Shown: piece by piece, positions 62,221 to 64,000 of the stretch
Layout of the letters: the number at the start of each line of letters is the position of its first letter
Numbering within the stretch: position 1 is the stretch's first letter
Source of the DNA: an uncultured Spirochaetaceae bacterium
Lineage (GTDB): Bacteria; Spirochaetota; Spirochaetia; Sphaerochaetales; Sphaerochaetaceae
NCBI GenBank assembly: GCA_944388955.1
Contig: CALXKJ010000005.1
Coordinates: forward strand, 1-64,000
Direction of reading: 5' to 3'
DNA length: 64,000 nucleotides
Program-made: the position numbers and the translations under genes
Notes under the pieces: generated by a model
What the model saw: the letters and a program-made list of their open reading frames with translations, nothing else
Database searches by the model: none
What the model was told of the DNA's origin: nothing

Positions 62221-62296
62221 TGAGCAAACAGTTTTTTCAACAAACCTCCTTTTTAGTGTATTCAAAGACGCCTTCTCCGGCGTCTTTGTACTTTTC
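62221..62296 (+). ncRNA. putative sigma-54-dependent small RNA 1 with anti-Shine-Dalgarno motif
   Basis: A short RNA of about 75 nt. It begins TGAGCAAACAGTTTTTTCAA, then has ACCTCCTTT within 62244-62252, the same sequence as the 16S rRNA 3' tail, and ends in a terminator with 9-bp stem AAAGACGCC (62264-62272) / GGCGTCTTT (62279-62287) and T-rich tail. There is no credible peptide. It shares the GAGCAA-CAGTTTTT-CCTCCTTT order with RNA 2. Confidence 0.7.
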
Positions 62297-62325
62297 TTAC
62301 AGAATTCATCGTCAAAAACATCTGA

Positions 62326-62342
62326 TTGGCACATATAATGCA
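62326..62342 (+). promoter_or_regulatory. sigma-54 promoter 2
   Basis: TTGGCACATATAATGCA: GG (62328-62329) and GC (62340-62341) with exactly 10 nt between. The expected transcription start is near 62353. Confidence 0.75.
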
Positions 62343-62352
62343 ATAAAAATGT

Positions 62353-62449
62353 TACAGAGCAACAGTTTTTCATACCTCCTTTGCAACGTGTGAAAAAACT
62401 TGCGCCAGGTAGCTTCTCTCCCACCCCATTCTGCTGCCTGGCGTTTTCT
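62353..62449 (+). ncRNA. putative sigma-54-dependent small RNA 2 with anti-Shine-Dalgarno loop
   Basis: A short RNA of about 95 nt. AGTTTTTCA (62364-62372) can pair with TGAAAAAACT (62391-62400, one bulged A), placing ACCTCCTTT (62374-62382) in an 18-nt apical loop. A terminator follows: CGCCAGG-TAGC (62403-62413) / GCTG-CCTGGCG (62433-62443), a C-rich loop, then TTTTCTTTT. Related in order of motifs to RNA 1 just upstream. Confidence 0.7.
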
Positions 62450-62467
62450 TTTATCTTTTCTTCCTGT

Positions 62468-62496
62468 TTGACGGCTTTTTATGTAACAGCTATGCT
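62468..62496 (+). promoter_or_regulatory. rlmE promoter, leaderless
   Basis: TTGACG (62468-62473), 17 nt, TATGCT (62491-62496), then exactly 6 nt to the ATG at 62503. Confidence 0.75.
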
Positions 62497-62502
62497 CTTC
62501 GT

Positions 62503-63114
62503 ATGGCTGTATCAAGAAGAGACAAGGCAGATTTCTATACGCAGAAGGCACACAAGGAAGGCTACCCCGCGAGATCGGTTTATAAACTTGAGGAAATCAA
62601 CAGCACGCATAAGCTGATAAAACCCGGAGACAGCGTGCTTGATGTAGGTGCGGCTCCTGGCTCATGGACACTATACACGCACAGAGTGCTTCTCAAGGGA
62701 AAAGGGAGGATTGTCTCTGTAGACCTTAATCCCATCTCTCTTGACCCAATACCACCGACAGTGACAGCTCTTGTCGGCGATGCGTTCTCGAAGGAGATAC
62801 GGACACGTCTTGTCGAGGAAGGGCCATACGACGCAATCATCTCAGATGCCGCCCCGATGACAACAGGAAACAGGATTGTAGACACTTCACGCTCGGAGTA
62901 TCTTGCAGAACAAGTTGTAATGCTTGCGGAAGAACAGCTCAAGGCACACGGCAACATGGTGATAAAGATATTCCAGGGCGGAGGAGAGCAGGAAGTCCTC
63001 AAGCGGATGAGAGAGATATTCCAGAAGGCGAAGGCATTCAAGCCGAAAGCTTCCCGTGATGACTCTTTTGAAGTTTTCCTTATCGGCCTTGATAAAAAAG
63101 AAGGGACCAACTGA
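62503..63114 (+). CDS. rlmE: 23S rRNA 2'-O-ribose methyltransferase RlmE
   Basis: A 203-residue FtsJ/RrmJ-type enzyme methylating U2552 of 23S rRNA. SAM motif VLDVGAAPGSWTLYTHRVL (about residues 45-63), VSVDLNPI, and the catalytic Asp region DAIISDAAPMTTG with Lys in NMVIKIFQGGGEQE. It has no Shine-Dalgarno and a promoter placed for a leaderless mRNA. Confidence 0.93.
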   Translation: MAVSRRDKADFYTQKAHKEGYPARSVYKLEEINSTHKLIKPGDSVLDVGAAPGSWTLYTHRVLLKGKGRIVSVDLNPISLDPIPPTVTALVGDAFSKEIRTRLVEEGPYDAIISDAAPMTTGNRIVDTSRSEYLAEQVVMLAEEQLKAHGNMVIKIFQGGGEQEVLKRMREIFQKAKAFKPKASRDDSFEVFLIGLDKKEGTN

Positions 63115-63145
63115 AAAGCGGCCCCTCCTCTGTTGATTCTTCCCC

Positions 63146-64000
63146 TTATTCAGAGAGAAGCTTCGTTAGCTCTGCGGCAAACGCAGCAGGATCCGAAGGC
63201 ATGACACCCTCCTGTATCAAAGCCTGATCAAGGATGACCGATGATAGAGCTTTGACATAATCCTCATCATCGCTCTTCTCAATCTTCTGGATTACCGGGG
63301 AATCTGGATTGACCTCAAGAATAGGCTTAACGTCCATATCATCTCCAGCTCCCATCTGCTTCATAAGACGCTGCATCTGCACAGACGGGTCATTATCTCC
63401 GAGAACGACTGCCGCAGGTGTTGATACAAGACGGCTTGAGATGATGACATCGCGTACCTTATCTCCAAGAGCCTTCTTGATTTTCTCAGCGACAGGCTTC
63501 TTCTCTTCTTCCTTCGCCTTATCCTCATCGCTCTTGAGATCATCCATAGCGCCTTGCTTGTTTATTGCCTTGAGCGGAGTCTTGTCATACTCACCGATTG
63601 TCTGGATAACGATATCGTCGATATCATCACCCATGATGAGGACTTCATAACCCTTCTCTTTATATGCTGCCACAAGCGGAGATGTTCTCAGGACTTCTTC
63701 CTTTCCGCCTGTGATATAGTAGATGGCTTTCTGTCCATCCTTCATCCTGGACTTGTAATCCTTCAATGAGACATATCCATCTTCAGCGCTGCTCTTATAG
63801 CGTACAAGCTCAAGAAGCGTTTCCCTATTTGCGTAATCGGAGTAAAGACCTTCCTTAAGCGGCCTATTGTACTCTGTTATAAACTTCTGATAGAGCTCCG
63901 GATTATTCTCTGAGATTTTCCTGAATTCCCCAAGAAGCTTCTTGACCGATGCATTCCTGATGGAAACCATGATACGGTTCTCCTGAAGTATCTCTCTTGA
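63146..64000 (-). CDS. htpG: chaperone HtpG (Hsp90), C-terminal part
   Basis: The last 284 residues of HtpG; the gene continues past the right edge. The frame enters as SREILQENRI, the conserved end of the middle domain core, then ...FRKISENNPELYQKFITEYNRPLKEGLYSDYANRETLLELVRYKSS and DGYVSLKDYKSRMKDGQKAIYYITG, both typical of Hsp90. The C-terminal dimerisation domain ends near residue AAELTKLLSE. The ATPase domain is outside the window. Confidence 0.93.
   Translation of the reverse strand, partial: SREILQENRIMVSIRNASVKKLLGEFRKISENNPELYQKFITEYNRPLKEGLYSDYANRETLLELVRYKSSAEDGYVSLKDYKSRMKDGQKAIYYITGGKEEVLRTSPLVAAYKEKGYEVLIMGDDIDDIVIQTIGEYDKTPLKAINKQGAMDDLKSDEDKAKEEEKKPVAEKIKKALGDKVRDVIISSRLVSTPAAVVLGDNDPSVQMQRLMKQMGAGDDMDVKPILEVNPDSPVIQKIEKSDDEDYVKALSSVILDQALIQEGVMPSDPAAFAAELTKLLSE

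Noticed and set aside
62237-62382. AAAGGAGG on the minus strand read as ribosome binding sites of two small peptides
   Set aside because: The two putative peptides fall in different frames relative to the shared motif and are not similar, so the conservation is at RNA level on the + strand.
62047-62424. A 126-codon N-terminal extension of the rhomboid gene
   Set aside because: The extra residues are Cys-rich and unlike rhomboid N-termini, a good promoter with -10 lies 6 nt before the shorter start, and two exact sigma-54 promoters with terminators occupy this DNA on the other strand.

Overview
The window looks like a chromosomal segment of a host-associated spirochaete-like bacterium (Spirochaetota, perhaps Sphaerochaetaceae or Treponema-like). 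This rests on overall gene content and on lipoproteins with LxxC-type lipoboxes; there is no rRNA gene to confirm it. Coding density is high, genes sit in short operons that often overlap by 4 nt (ATGA, GTGA or TTGA), and base composition is moderate with very AT-rich promoters.

Layout. 0.2-3.8 kb (minus): an MgtC-like membrane protein, then a Fur-family regulator plus zinc/manganese ABC importer operon with a clear operator. 3.9-7.0 kb: a solitary AAA ATPase, cysteine synthase and a glycerophosphodiester phosphodiesterase. 7.1-8.7 kb: no conventional gene, but four tandem cassettes of about 430 bp. Each has a + strand small RNA converging on a minus-strand mRNA for a tiny hydrophobic peptide; I read this as a type I toxin-antitoxin array. 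8.8-10.7 kb: zinc-ribbon protein, DUF5685 protein and DnaJ-like protein. 10.6-23 kb: TetR regulator, HAD phosphatase, ilvA, metK, CoA-disulfide-reductase-like enzyme, M18 aminopeptidase, ThpR-like protein, Na+/solute symporter, rubredoxin (51 aa) and type III glutamine synthetase. 23-31.6 kb: cyclic-di-AMP receptor-like protein, AAA/DUF4143 ATPase, tRNA-Ala(CGC), MATE exporter, CstA, GNAT acetyltransferase and an exported ankyrin protein. 31.6-46.7 kb: dipeptidase, glycosidase-like protein, lspA, NIF3, Lon-like protease, TrmH and RsmI methyltransferases, carAB, aspS and a flavoprotein. 46.8-50.6 kb: an accessory-looking patch of three small lipoproteins, an orphan helix-turn-helix protein and another AAA/DUF4143 ATPase. 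50.6-64 kb: OsmC, DUF6062, split transketolase, proS, HIRAN protein, a large membrane protein, phosphohexomutase, ankyrin protein, rhomboid protease, rlmE and the 3' part of htpG.

Three things stand out. (1) The four-copy toxin-antitoxin-like array. (2) Between rhomboid and rlmE, two exact sigma-54 -24/-12 promoters each drive a short putative RNA that carries a 9-nt copy of the 16S anti-Shine-Dalgarno tail and ends in a strong terminator. (3) At least fifteen genes have a -10 hexamer exactly 6 nt before the start codon and no Shine-Dalgarno, so leaderless transcription seems common here. Together, (2) and (3) suggest, as a hypothesis, RNA control that would act on Shine-Dalgarno-led mRNAs and spare leaderless ones. 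A nine-G tract inside a lipoprotein promoter spacer is a further candidate switch.
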